From: Calditrichota bacterium
GTDB taxonomy: Bacteria; CLD3
Direction: 5' to 3'
Length of the DNA: 64,000 bases
NCBI GenBank assembly: GCA_008501735.1
Contig: QQUF01000007.1
Location: 43,527 to 107,526, forward strand
Position numbers and translations under genes: made by a program
Shown here: piece by piece, positions 47,201 to 55,510 of the stretch
Layout of the letters: each line of letters opens with the position of its first letter
Position numbering within the stretch: the stretch's first letter is position 1
The notes under the pieces: generated by a model
The model's database searches: none
Seen by the model: the letters and a program-made list of their open reading frames with translations, nothing else
What the model was told of the DNA's origin: nothing

Positions 47201-47735
47201 CAAACAAAAAAGAAGGAAACAAAGCTACTCTCTGATTCACAGAGGAAAAATTAACAAAAAATATGTTTTAAATTCCTTTTTGACACGAAGTTTTGACAAA
47301 AGAATTTATACAAACTCCACAAGGGAAAACACGAACTTGACACTAAATTCTGCTGAATTTGGCTTGTCTTACTTTTGGAATACGAATCTTACTTTGGGAC
47401 ACGAATTTTCCACTTCTTTTAATTTTAACGAAGACGAAATTAAGGAAGAAGCTAAAATTTTTGGATTCAAGCCAAACTTACAGTATTCCTTCAAGCAAAA
47501 AGGTAGATTCTCAACTGACTTTACTTACACTAAAATTTTTCTCAAAACGATAAACACTGCTGTTCCTTTTGCACTAACGAGAGGTTTACAAGAGGGAAAT
47601 TCTTTTGACTGGAACTTCCGATTTGATTACAGAATTAGCGAACACGTTACAACTTCAATAAACTACACTGGAAAAAAACACTCTAACGAAGACGTAAACC
47701 ATTTAGGAAGAGCCGAAATTAGAGCCTTTTTCTAA
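44280..47735 (+). CDS. Large outer-membrane beta-barrel-like protein, unknown function
   Basis: A 1151-residue protein starting at TTG 44280 with signal peptide KKLYLLILFLLPIFAFAQ. The N-terminal about 330 residues form beta domains, including a conserved-looking stretch LTLNSGLRLQVSGKITPNVDVV and NTPIQPEGNTQ...VDKIFIDIRGPNFGATVGDYEI. The rest is a long series of amphipathic strands (alternating hydrophobic/aromatic with charged residues) and ends in Phe-Phe, as outer-membrane barrels do. I recall similar long proteins in Ignavibacteria and relatives but no assigned function. It is followed 137 nt later by an Omp85 protein, suggesting a shared surface role. Confidence 0.7.
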   Translation: MKKLYLLILFLLPIFAFAQEKYSFTPTKKEEIFTKISSNTIFLSNENVISNSETVLLNQDTLKNKIDYSLDSKRGKVRLVLLPNPTDTLRISYRILPFSFEEAFYKRKKIVLESADSTGSFVKIKRKTSVFDLLDVEESNLQKSGSIFRSFEVGSNKNLTLNSGLRLQVSGKITPNVDVVAVLSDENTPIQPEGNTQNLEEVDKIFIDIRGPNFGATVGDYEINLEGTEFANYSRIAKGGKIDGSIRREEFYVAASTGKSNFTTYEFLGQDGNQGPYELVGKNGETLITIPAGSERVYLDGERLTRGETNDYVIDYNVGEVTFTKNKLITSDSRIIVDFEYTAENFNRTILVGSAKSELIKDKLKIQTTLIREADDKNSPIAGEYSEDVKNSLSQIGDELSKNFVLSVTENLGIGSYTEKQSLVQIDTLNFTDSLFTYYEFSAEKIGDYEVNFYQPTDGIGFYEQDSTETGEIFYKFLFGEIGTWDIQRTSYAVPSGENLADVLVEIQPFQNLTVSGEVSFSEFDQNLYSSKDDNDNIGAAYNFKSELKNIQLGDFGSFGVNGKFRLKQKKFVEIDRVGEVEFNRRYNIESNLNEEEELKEGQIFYFPRKDTKLTFGVGQTKLGEKFESSRKEFGLKTFRKQGFQIDLNVDKVDSKNSSETNESQTDWIREQGKISYIFSKVTYGLRFDFEEFETKNVTNDTTLESGERFFQTGPDISYSGIFGSEGRASLLYREDFNIVNEKFVKESESVTFRNIFDFTKFKSWDLSSDFTYRKKDFSTQFENEFNFDTKTFLADLNLNQKGFGNGITSDWHYTVSDEQTREVVEEFIPDENGNYVFRDSTFELITDFDFGDRQRFRRELKPVGSFIPIIKISASTRIRTKFKNLLKDLGLNPNWFFRNLGTETRLQVSEETQSRQRLDIYFLNLKVYQDQTKTINGFMRWTQDFIFFEDTRTQNLRIRFDSEKSVNNQLSLDKQKRRKQSYSLIHRGKINKKYVLNSFLTRSFDKRIYTNSTRENTNLTLNSAEFGLSYFWNTNLTLGHEFSTSFNFNEDEIKEEAKIFGFKPNLQYSFKQKGRFSTDFTYTKIFLKTINTAVPFALTRGLQEGNSFDWNFRFDYRISEHVTTSINYTGKKHSNEDVNHLGRAEIRAFF

Positions 47736-47763
47736 TGAATAATACTGACGAAATTTTTGTTTT

Positions 47764-47788
47764 GGAGACGCTCCGCCGTGCAGTCTCT
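47764..47788. repeat. Small GC-richer hairpin (GGAGAC...GTCTCT type)
   Basis: GGAGAC (47764-47769) and GTCTCT (47783-47788) can pair around a GC-rich loop, within an AT-rich gap; TTTTTTTT follows at 47795-47802. It looks like a degraded dispersed repeat of the GAGACG...CGTCTC kind and could terminate the upstream barrel gene. Confidence 0.4.
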
Positions 47789-47872
47789 ACGCAATTTTTT
47801 TTAAGAAATGGTAAATTTTAAAAATATCTGAACTATTGTAACGAACTATGACCTAACTGAATTTTTAAATTT

Positions 47873-49621
47873 ATGAAATTACTTTTTTTAACATTTTTTA
47901 CGCTTTTACTTTTTTTTCAAAATGCCTTTTCTGAACAGGAATCCACTGAAATTGAGATTTTTGGGAATGAATTTCTTTCTAAAAATACAATCCTTAAAGA
48001 AATGAAAATTTTGAAAAAAAACCAAATTTCAATGCAAGATTTGGAATTTGGTTTTAAAGATTTAATCAATTTTTACAGGAACGAAGGTTATTATTTTGCT
48101 GAAATTGATTCAGTAGTTTTTAGTGAAAACCAAAGCCGAATCAAAGTTTTTATTACAGAAGGAAATCAACTTAAGTTGAGAACTTTGAATTTCAGTGGAA
48201 ATAAATTTATTGAAACTGAAAACATTGAAAAAGAGATTTTCTTGAAACAAGGAAAGACCTTTCGAGAAGCTGAACTTTTGGACGCAATTCAAGCGATTTT
48301 GGACGTTTACAGTGAAAATGGTTTTCCTTTTGTTCAAGTGAAAGTTAGCAATTTTGAAATTGAGTTTTTAAAAAAAAACGATTCAATTGACGTAAAATTA
48401 AAAATTGACGAAGAGAGTTTTGTCAAAATCGAAAAGTTTAGAGTTCAAGGTAACAAAAACACACAAAAAGATTTTATCCTCAGAGAAACAAGAATCAAAT
48501 TAAACGAAGAATTTAAAGAATCAAGAATCGAAAAAGCACAAAGAAGACTTCAACAAACAGGACTTTTTGACTCTGTAACAAAGCCAAGCCTTTTCGTTAC
48601 AAGAGAAAAAGAAACAGGAATTTTGTTTGAGGTTCAAGAAGGTAAAAACAATAATATTGACGGAATTTTAGGTTACTTAACTGACGAAAATGGCGACAGT
48701 TATTTTACAGGACTTTTGGATTTGTCTTTTAGGAATCTGTTTGGAAGAGGTAAAAAACTTGAAGCACGAATCGAAAAAAGAGACAAAGAAACTCAAGAAT
48801 TTGAAATCTCTTACTTTGAGCCTTGGGTTTTTGGGACACCTTTAGGAATCGGTGGAAATTTTAGACAGTTGGTTCAAGATTCAATTTACACAGAATTTGC
48901 TTACGGATTAAATTTAAAACTTCCTTTGACAGAGGTTGTTTCAGTTAGCGGATTGGCAGAACGTGAAGAAATCACACCGACTTTTACAGGAACGCAAAAC
49001 CCATTTTTTGTGAATCCTTCAAACTCTTGGAATTTACTTGGGAAATTAGTTTACGAAAAAATTGACTTTCCTTTGAACCCGAGGAAAGGATTTAGTTATG
49101 AAACAACTTTTGGTTTCAACTTTAAGACTAACACACAACTTTTGGCTGATACTTCTGGAATTGAAGCTCCAATTATCGAAGAAAAAACAACTGTAAAAAC
49201 GTTAGGAATGAAACTTTCGATATTTTTGCCAACTCTGCGGAAACAAGTTTTGGCGATGAAGTTTACAGGCAAACGAGTAACCTCAAACGAAAAAGAAATT
49301 TCGGTTACAGATTTAGTTCGTTTTGGTGGAACGAAGACTTTAAGAGGTTATTTGGAAAATCAATTCCTTGGCGACAATGTCGCTTGGGCTAACATTGAAT
49401 ACAGGTTTTTACAAGGAAGGAAATCTAGGGTTTTTGCATTTTATGATTTTGGGTTTTACACAAAAAATAAGACTAATAAAAATTTTAATTTCTTGGATAG
49501 CTTTGGTTTTGGACTAAAAATTGAAACTCGTGTTGGAATAATTGGAATTGAGTACGCAATAGGCAAAGACGATAATTTTAATAATGGAAAACTTCACCTT
49601 GGAATCATTAATGAGTTCTAA
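47873..49621 (+). CDS. Omp85/BamA-superfamily outer-membrane protein with POTRA domains
   Basis: A 582-residue protein with signal peptide MKLLFLTFFTLLLFFQNAFS. About three POTRA domains lie at 25-270: GNEFLSKNTILKEM, LNFSGNKFIETENIEKEIFLKQGKTF and FRVQGNKNTQKDFILRETRIK starts. A 16-strand barrel (about 270-582) carries the L6-loop signature RFGGTKTLRGY and a C-terminal strand ending in Phe. Three POTRAs and moderate size fit a TamA-like or accessory Omp85 rather than the main BamA, which has five POTRAs. It may insert or export the barrel-like protein encoded just upstream; that link is inferred from position only. Confidence 0.85.
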   Translation: MKLLFLTFFTLLLFFQNAFSEQESTEIEIFGNEFLSKNTILKEMKILKKNQISMQDLEFGFKDLINFYRNEGYYFAEIDSVVFSENQSRIKVFITEGNQLKLRTLNFSGNKFIETENIEKEIFLKQGKTFREAELLDAIQAILDVYSENGFPFVQVKVSNFEIEFLKKNDSIDVKLKIDEESFVKIEKFRVQGNKNTQKDFILRETRIKLNEEFKESRIEKAQRRLQQTGLFDSVTKPSLFVTREKETGILFEVQEGKNNNIDGILGYLTDENGDSYFTGLLDLSFRNLFGRGKKLEARIEKRDKETQEFEISYFEPWVFGTPLGIGGNFRQLVQDSIYTEFAYGLNLKLPLTEVVSVSGLAEREEITPTFTGTQNPFFVNPSNSWNLLGKLVYEKIDFPLNPRKGFSYETTFGFNFKTNTQLLADTSGIEAPIIEEKTTVKTLGMKLSIFLPTLRKQVLAMKFTGKRVTSNEKEISVTDLVRFGGTKTLRGYLENQFLGDNVAWANIEYRFLQGRKSRVFAFYDFGFYTKNKTNKNFNFLDSFGFGLKIETRVGIIGIEYAIGKDDNFNNGKLHLGIINEF

Positions 49622-49742
49622 ATTTGCTCCTTCATTACTTAACAGTAATTCGTTTTAAAAGTTGTGGACATCTTAATAATTTTCAAATATATTCTCCTAC
49701 CCTAATTCAACTATTTTAAACCCCAATTTTTATGTTTGTCTA

Positions 49743-52700
49743 ATGGAAAATTTTCTCCAAAATGATTACAGCCTTGAACAACTTAAAAGATTGGCTTTCT
49801 TTGATGAGTTAACTGGTGTTTATAACCGAAGATATTTCAAAGAAAGATTTGCAGAAGAATCTCAAAGAGCAAAAAGATACTCTCGCTCTCTTTCAATAAT
49901 GATGATTGATATTGACCTTTTTAAAGCAATTAACGATACATTTGGACATTTGGTCGGAGATGAAATTATTAAAAAGGTCGCAGAAGTTCTTAAAGAAGCT
50001 GTGAGAGATACTGACATTGTATTCCGTTATGCTGGAGATGAATTTATCGTATTGCTACCTGAATCTTCAAAAGAAGGTGCAATGGGAGTTGGCGAAAGAA
50101 TGGTTACTTTAGCAAAAGAAAGTAAATTGCACAGTAACGGCAAAACTGTTACATTTGGATTATCAGTTGGAGTTGCAAATTACTTAGAAGATACAAATAA
50201 TATTGATGAAATTTTACATTTAGCAGACGTTGCACTTTATAATGCAAAAAGTGCAGGTCGTGGAAGAGTTTCTGGTAAAGTTATAAAAAATAATGCTGAA
50301 ACCGACCCAACCAAAAGCAATGTAATTGGCAGAGAAAAAGAACTTAAAACTATCACTAAAATTTTTGAACAAGTAACAAAGTCAAATGGGCAAACTGTAA
50401 TTTTAAAATCAGAAGTTGGAATGGGAAGAACAACTTTTCTATTTGATTTTAAAGAAAGTTTAAAGAATAGATATGATTTTACTGTTATGCGAGGACAAAG
50501 TTATAAAGAAAACATTCCTGTTTCTTACCAACCAATTCGAGAAGCATTAAACAAATTTGTTGAAGCCTACGAGTCATTATTTTTTGAAGTTGTTGAAAAA
50601 CTTTCTATTGAACAAAGAGCAGAAATTGCAAGACTTTTACCAAATTTGCGAAATGAATTATTAAAGTCCGAAAGTGTTGACATCTCTAACTCAGATGAAT
50701 ACAAATTATACAATTCGGTTTACAATTTGATTAAAGGTTTGTCTGAAATTAACAATGTGATTTTTGTAATTGAAGACATTCAGTGGGTTGATGATACAAC
50801 TTTGAATTTAATTTCTTACTTAGTTCGGAATCTTAACGACAAACGAGTTTTGATTTGCATTACGGGTACTAATTCTGATAAAATTAATGATTTCACAATT
50901 GGACTCTCAAAACGAAATACTCACGTAAGTTTTATCAATTTATTGCCTTTAACAAAAGAAAATACAAAAAAATACCTAATAAGAACTTTTGAAAACCAGA
51001 CAATTGAACCAAAATTAATTGAAAGGTTTTATGCACTTACTAGTGGAGTTCCTGTTTTTGTAAAAGAACTTGCATCTTATTTTTTAACTCACCCTGACAA
51101 AGATTTAAATTCTTTAATTTCGCTTGATGACGTTCCCTTGACTATCAAAGAAATTGTCTTCAATCAGCTTTCAACCTTAGAAAAGGATTTGGTCAACATA
51201 CTTGAAATTATGGCGATTATTGGAAAAGAAACTTCATTTGAAATGATTTCGGAAGTTTCAGAAATTGAAGAAAATTATCTATTTGACCACTTAGAATCAC
51301 TGATAAAACTTGATTTAATTGTAGAAAATGTTCGAGGCAAAGAAGAATATTTTTCATTCAAAAATCTAATGATTCGAGACGTTATTTACCAAAGAAGTGT
51401 GAGACTAAAAAGAAAAAAATATCATTTTAAGATTGCTAATGTTATTGAAAAATTGAATTATCGTTCTTTGGAAAAATATTATGAAGAACTTGTAATTCAC
51501 TACTACTCTGCAAAAGTTTGGGACAGAACTTGTGAGTATGCTTTAAAAGCAGCAAAAAAATCCCGTGAAATTTATTCAAATGAAATCTCACTAAAATTTT
51601 TAGAAATAGCAAAAGAAACAATTGAAATTAGAATTGAAGATGAGCCTAATTACTCTACTCTTTTAATCAAACTCTTTGACGTTGTCTCAGAACACGAGAA
51701 AGTTTTAAATATTTTAGGGAATCTTAATGCCCAAAAAAACGATTTAGATCAAATGATGGAAATCGCTAAGAAACTTGATGACAGAGCCAAAATTTCAGAT
51801 GTCTATCTCAAACTCTCAAACTACTACTTGAATAAAGGTGAACTTGACAAACCTGGAATTCTTGCAAGTATGGGCTTAAAAACTAAACAAGAATTGGGTG
51901 ATAAAAAAGGTGAGGCAATTGCACTAAGAATTCTTGGGAATATTTGTTATCGACAAAGACTTGAACCTTCAGCTTTAAAATATTATGAGCTTTCTTTACA
52001 AATTGCAAAAGAACTTAACGATGAAAAACTTATTTCGGCGGCAATTGGCAATATTGGTAATATTCATATAGAAAATAATGATTTTGAAAAATCTCAAAAA
52101 TGCTATATAGATTCCTACGAATTGAATAAAAAATTAAATGACAAAGTCGGAATGATTATTGTTTTACAGAATTTAAGTATGCTTGAACTTGATTTAGGTA
52201 ATCTTGAAAAAGCTCTTTCTTTAAGTAATGAATCCTTAAAGTTAAGTCGTGAACTTGGAAAATTAAAAGCAGAATCAGACACACTTTCACTCTTGGCTCA
52301 AATTTATTTAGCAATTGGAGATTTTGCAAATTCATTGAGTTACTTAGAAAAAGCTTTGACTATTTCAAAAGAAATTGGAAATTTTGTAAATGAATTCTCT
52401 CAAAACTTAATTTTTGTTTCAATTTTTATAGCACAAGAGAAGTATTTTGAAGCTGAAAAAATCTTAGAGAACTTTGATGGGTTTGCAATTTCAAACGAAT
52501 CGCAAATTTTGATTTTTAATCTAAAACTATCTTGGATAGAATTATTTTTTGAGCAAAAAAAGTATGAGCAATCTTTAGATATTGTGCAAGTTTTGCTTCA
52601 AGACCGTAAATTCACAATTAACAATTCACAGCAAACTATTCTATATTATTACTTAGCAAAATTACACTACTTCTTAGAAAAAAAAGAAGAAGCAAAAGAA

Positions 52701-52961
52701 GCCTCAAAAAAGTTGCTTGAGAAGTTATCAAAAACCATTCGATTTAATAATATTGACGAACTATTTTTTATTCATAAACTTTACCAAAATTCAAATGACG
52801 AAAATGAAAGAGAATTAGCCTTAAAATATTTAGCAATTTCAAACAAAATTGTAAACGAGACTGCTGAAAAAATTTATTCTAAAGAGTTGAAAAAGCTTTT
52901 CTTTAAAAAGAAAATCAATTCTGATATTTTGCGAGAATTCGAAAAAAAATCTAAAAGTTAG
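49743..52961 (+). CDS. GGDEF-ATPase-TPR signalling protein
   Basis: A 1072-residue soluble protein. The GGDEF domain is at about 14-185: MIDIDLFKAINDTFGH, active-site AGDEF (97-101) and an intact product-inhibition I-site RDTD (88-91) exactly five residues before it, so c-di-GMP synthesis is plausible. An AAA/STAND-type NTPase follows (about 195-560) beginning VIGREKELKTI. Its Walker A reads SEVGMGRT (223-230), with Ser for the first Gly and Arg for the Lys, while Walker B FVIEDIQWVDD is intact. About ten TPR-like units cover 600-1000. TPR sensing may control c-di-GMP output. It resembles the ATPase-TPR part of the kinase-activator at 59472. Confidence 0.88.
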   Translation: MENFLQNDYSLEQLKRLAFFDELTGVYNRRYFKERFAEESQRAKRYSRSLSIMMIDIDLFKAINDTFGHLVGDEIIKKVAEVLKEAVRDTDIVFRYAGDEFIVLLPESSKEGAMGVGERMVTLAKESKLHSNGKTVTFGLSVGVANYLEDTNNIDEILHLADVALYNAKSAGRGRVSGKVIKNNAETDPTKSNVIGREKELKTITKIFEQVTKSNGQTVILKSEVGMGRTTFLFDFKESLKNRYDFTVMRGQSYKENIPVSYQPIREALNKFVEAYESLFFEVVEKLSIEQRAEIARLLPNLRNELLKSESVDISNSDEYKLYNSVYNLIKGLSEINNVIFVIEDIQWVDDTTLNLISYLVRNLNDKRVLICITGTNSDKINDFTIGLSKRNTHVSFINLLPLTKENTKKYLIRTFENQTIEPKLIERFYALTSGVPVFVKELASYFLTHPDKDLNSLISLDDVPLTIKEIVFNQLSTLEKDLVNILEIMAIIGKETSFEMISEVSEIEENYLFDHLESLIKLDLIVENVRGKEEYFSFKNLMIRDVIYQRSVRLKRKKYHFKIANVIEKLNYRSLEKYYEELVIHYYSAKVWDRTCEYALKAAKKSREIYSNEISLKFLEIAKETIEIRIEDEPNYSTLLIKLFDVVSEHEKVLNILGNLNAQKNDLDQMMEIAKKLDDRAKISDVYLKLSNYYLNKGELDKPGILASMGLKTKQELGDKKGEAIALRILGNICYRQRLEPSALKYYELSLQIAKELNDEKLISAAIGNIGNIHIENNDFEKSQKCYIDSYELNKKLNDKVGMIIVLQNLSMLELDLGNLEKALSLSNESLKLSRELGKLKAESDTLSLLAQIYLAIGDFANSLSYLEKALTISKEIGNFVNEFSQNLIFVSIFIAQEKYFEAEKILENFDGFAISNESQILIFNLKLSWIELFFEQKKYEQSLDIVQVLLQDRKFTINNSQQTILYYYLAKLHYFLEKKEEAKEASKKLLEKLSKTIRFNNIDELFFIHKLYQNSNDENERELALKYLAISNKIVNETAEKIYSKELKKLFFKKKINSDILREFEKKSKS

Positions 52962-52974
52962 TCAAAGGCAAAAC

Positions 52975-55170
52975 TTGCAAAAAATTCTTCTCATAACTCC
53001 ACCACTTACACAACTTAACACTCCTTATCCAGCAACAGCTTACCTTAAAGGTTTCCTTAAATCAATAGATTACAACATTTTTCAAGCAGATTTGGGAATT
53101 GAATTGATCTTAAAAGTTTTCTCAAAAGAAGGCTTAATTAAAGTCTTTTTAGAAAGTGAAAGATACACTCAAAACTTCACCTCTTCACAGAAAAGAATGT
53201 TTAGGTTGAAGGACTCCTACATTGCAACTGTGGACTCTGTAATAAAGTTTTTACAAGGTAAAGATTCAACTCTTTCTAATAGAATTTGTTTCGGTGATTT
53301 TCTCCCCGAAGGAGCAAGGTTTGAGAATCTCGAAGAAGTGGATTGGGCTTTCGGAAACTTAGGAATTACTGATAAAGCTAAATACTTTGCAACTCTTTAC
53401 TTAGAAGATTTAGCAGATTTCATTCGCGAAACTATTTCGCCATTTTTTGAATTTAGTCGTTATGCAGAAAAGATTGCACTTTCGGCAACATCTTTTGAAC
53501 CTTTAGAAACTGCTTTAAATTCTAAAATTAACCTCATTGATAAATTTTTGATTTCTTTACTCAAAAGTAAAATTGCAGAATCAAAACCAACTGTAATTGG
53601 TTTCTCAGTTCCTTTTCCGGGAAATCTTTATGGAGCTTTAGTTTGTGCAAAATTTGTAAAAGAAAACTATCCCGAAATCAAAACCGTTTTTGGAGGAGGT
53701 TACGCAAACACCGAACTTCGTGAAATTTCTGAGCCAAAATTTTTCAATTATTTCGATTTCTTGACACTTGACGATGGTGAAAGACCCTTTCAAAATTTGT
53801 TAGAGTTTCTTGAAAACAAACGACCCAAAACAATGCTAAAAAGAACTTTTTGTTTAGAAAATAGTGAAGTGAAATTTTATGATGGAAGTTTAGACTCAGA
53901 AGTTGCTCATTCAGAAATTGGGACTCCAGACTACTCTAACCTACAACTTGATTCTTACATTTCAATTTTTGAAATCCTAAATCCGATGCACAGACTTTGG
54001 AGTGACGGAAGATGGAACAAACTAACAATATCACACGGGTGTTATTGGAAAAAGTGTTCTTTTTGCGATGTAAATTTGGATTACATAGGACGTTATGAAA
54101 ACACAACTTCAAAAATTTTAGTGGACAGAATAGAATCTTTGGTGGAAAACACTGGACAAACAGGATTTCATTTTGTAGATGAAGCTGCTTCTCCTAATGC
54201 CTTAAAAGAACTTGCTTTGGAGATTTTGAAACGAAATATTTCAATTTCTTGGTGGACTAACATTCGTTTTGAAAAAGCATTCTCAAAAGACCTTTGCAAA
54301 TTATTAGCTGCTTCAGGTTGTATCGCAGTATCAGGTGGTTTGGAAGTCGCTTCAGATAGACTTCTGAAACTAATTGAAAAAGGTGTAACTGTTGAACAAG
54401 TCGCTAATGTTACAGCTGCATTTACAGAAGCAAGAATTATGGTTCACGCTTATTTGATGTACGGCTTTCCAACACAGACTGAACAAGAAACTATTGATTC
54501 ATTAGAACGAGTCAGACAACTTTTTGAGGCAGGAATTGTTCATTCAGCTTATTGGCATAGATTTTCACTTACTGCTCATAGCCCAATCGGTAAAAACCCA
54601 GAAAAATATCAAGTAAAAATTACTGGTCCTAAAAAAGGGAAATTCGCTTGGAACGATTTAACCCACAATGACCCAAATGGATGTAGCCACGAAAAATTTT
54701 CGCAAGGTTTATCAAAGGCACTTTACAATTTTATGAATGGTCTCGGTTTTGAAGAAAATTTACAAACTTGGTTTGAATTCAAAATTCCTAAGCCAAAAGT
54801 AAATTTAAACTTAATTGAAAACTCTATTTCAAGTGCAGAAAGTCAACCTAATCATAATAAATTGCTGATTGTTTGGTTAGGAAGTTTACCTGAAATCGAA
54901 TTTTATACTGTTAAGAATTCTAAAAGAACTTTTGAAAAAGGGAAATTAACTTTTGCTCAAAACACAACGACATTTGAGTTAAAGTTTAGTAAAGAAGTTT
55001 CCATTTGGCTTTATGAGTTATTAAAAAAGATACAACCAAGTTCAGCTAATAAAATTTATTTTAAAGTTTTAAAAGATACTTTTCCAAGTACAACTAATTT
55101 TGTATTTGATAATTTTTTAGAATCAGATTCTTGGTTTACTTTAAAATCAAATGGTCTTCTTTTAATATAG
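52975..55170 (+). CDS. B12-binding-domain radical SAM protein
   Basis: A 731-residue protein. The N-terminal half has a cobalamin-binding-like Rossmann part (IGFSVPFPGNLYGALVCAKFVKENYP, then VFGGGYANTE). The radical SAM core starts near 350, with cluster cysteines C356-YWKK-C361-SF-C364, a CX4CX2C spacing rather than the canonical CX3CX2C. The SAM-binding region GCIAVSGGLEVASDRLLKLIEKG and barrel element MVHAYLMYGFPTQTEQETIDSL follow. It starts at TTG 52975 with AAAGG 6 nt upstream, 13 nt after the GGDEF protein, so it is probably co-transcribed. Substrate and reaction are unknown; family members do methylations, methylthiolations and rearrangements. Confidence 0.85.
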   Translation: MQKILLITPPLTQLNTPYPATAYLKGFLKSIDYNIFQADLGIELILKVFSKEGLIKVFLESERYTQNFTSSQKRMFRLKDSYIATVDSVIKFLQGKDSTLSNRICFGDFLPEGARFENLEEVDWAFGNLGITDKAKYFATLYLEDLADFIRETISPFFEFSRYAEKIALSATSFEPLETALNSKINLIDKFLISLLKSKIAESKPTVIGFSVPFPGNLYGALVCAKFVKENYPEIKTVFGGGYANTELREISEPKFFNYFDFLTLDDGERPFQNLLEFLENKRPKTMLKRTFCLENSEVKFYDGSLDSEVAHSEIGTPDYSNLQLDSYISIFEILNPMHRLWSDGRWNKLTISHGCYWKKCSFCDVNLDYIGRYENTTSKILVDRIESLVENTGQTGFHFVDEAASPNALKELALEILKRNISISWWTNIRFEKAFSKDLCKLLAASGCIAVSGGLEVASDRLLKLIEKGVTVEQVANVTAAFTEARIMVHAYLMYGFPTQTEQETIDSLERVRQLFEAGIVHSAYWHRFSLTAHSPIGKNPEKYQVKITGPKKGKFAWNDLTHNDPNGCSHEKFSQGLSKALYNFMNGLGFEENLQTWFEFKIPKPKVNLNLIENSISSAESQPNHNKLLIVWLGSLPEIEFYTVKNSKRTFEKGKLTFAQNTTTFELKFSKEVSIWLYELLKKIQPSSANKIYFKVLKDTFPSTTNFVFDNFLESDSWFTLKSNGLLLI

Positions 55171-55172
55171 AA

Positions 55173-55202
55173 AAAGCCTGACAAAATTAATTATCAGACT
55201 TT
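55173..55202 (+). terminator. Weak hairpin after the radical SAM gene
   Basis: AAAGCCTGA (55173-55181) pairs with TCAGACTTT (55194-55202) with one C-A mismatch, 2 nt after the stop. It lacks a T run but sits where a terminator is expected, between a plus-strand gene and a minus-strand small gene. Confidence 0.45.
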
Positions 55203-55263
55203 AATTAGTAAGAGAGAAAAATTTATTTTAACAAAAACTTTTTAATATAGAATTGGTAAGAGT

Positions 55264-55392
55264 TCAAAAAATTAATGTCTTTATTGAATTAAGAATAAAA
55301 ATTGCAAAAGCTGAGCCTGCTAAAAATTGGATTACTACTTTTTGCAATTCTTCACTTTTAGTTTGTTTAGGTTCGTCTAAGTTGTATCGCAT
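55264..55392 (-). CDS. Predicted 42-residue small membrane protein
   Basis: An ATG at 55392 (minus strand) opens a 42-codon frame ending TGA at 55264-55266. The product has a charged N-terminus (MRYNLDEPKQTKSEELQK) and one hydrophobic helix (VVIQFLAGSAFAIFILNSI), a type common among small bacterial inner-membrane proteins. GAGG lies 6 nt before the ATG, stronger than for many genes here. It lies downstream of the FG-GAP gene, beyond a 12-bp terminator hairpin, so it may have its own promoter or depend on read-through. The function is unknown. Confidence 0.5.
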   Translation of the reverse strand: MRYNLDEPKQTKSEELQKVVIQFLAGSAFAIFILNSIKTLIF

Positions 55393-55426
55393 TTTTTACC
55401 TCAAATAATTAAAATGAAAATTTAAA

Positions 55427-55457
55427 CTGAGAATCTCACTTGAAATGAGATTCTCAG
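55427..55457 (-). terminator. Strong hairpin terminator of the FG-GAP protein gene
   Basis: CTGAGAATCTCA (55427-55438) and TGAGATTCTCAG (55446-55457) form a perfect 12-bp stem with a 7-nt loop. It lies 53 nt after the minus-strand stop, with an AT-rich TTTAAATTTTCATTTT downstream on that strand and an A7 tract on the other flank. Confidence 0.75.
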
Positions 55458-55510
55458 AAAAAAAGCTCCATCGAATGGCTTTCATTACATCCAATGGAAT
55501 TAAGGGGAAA

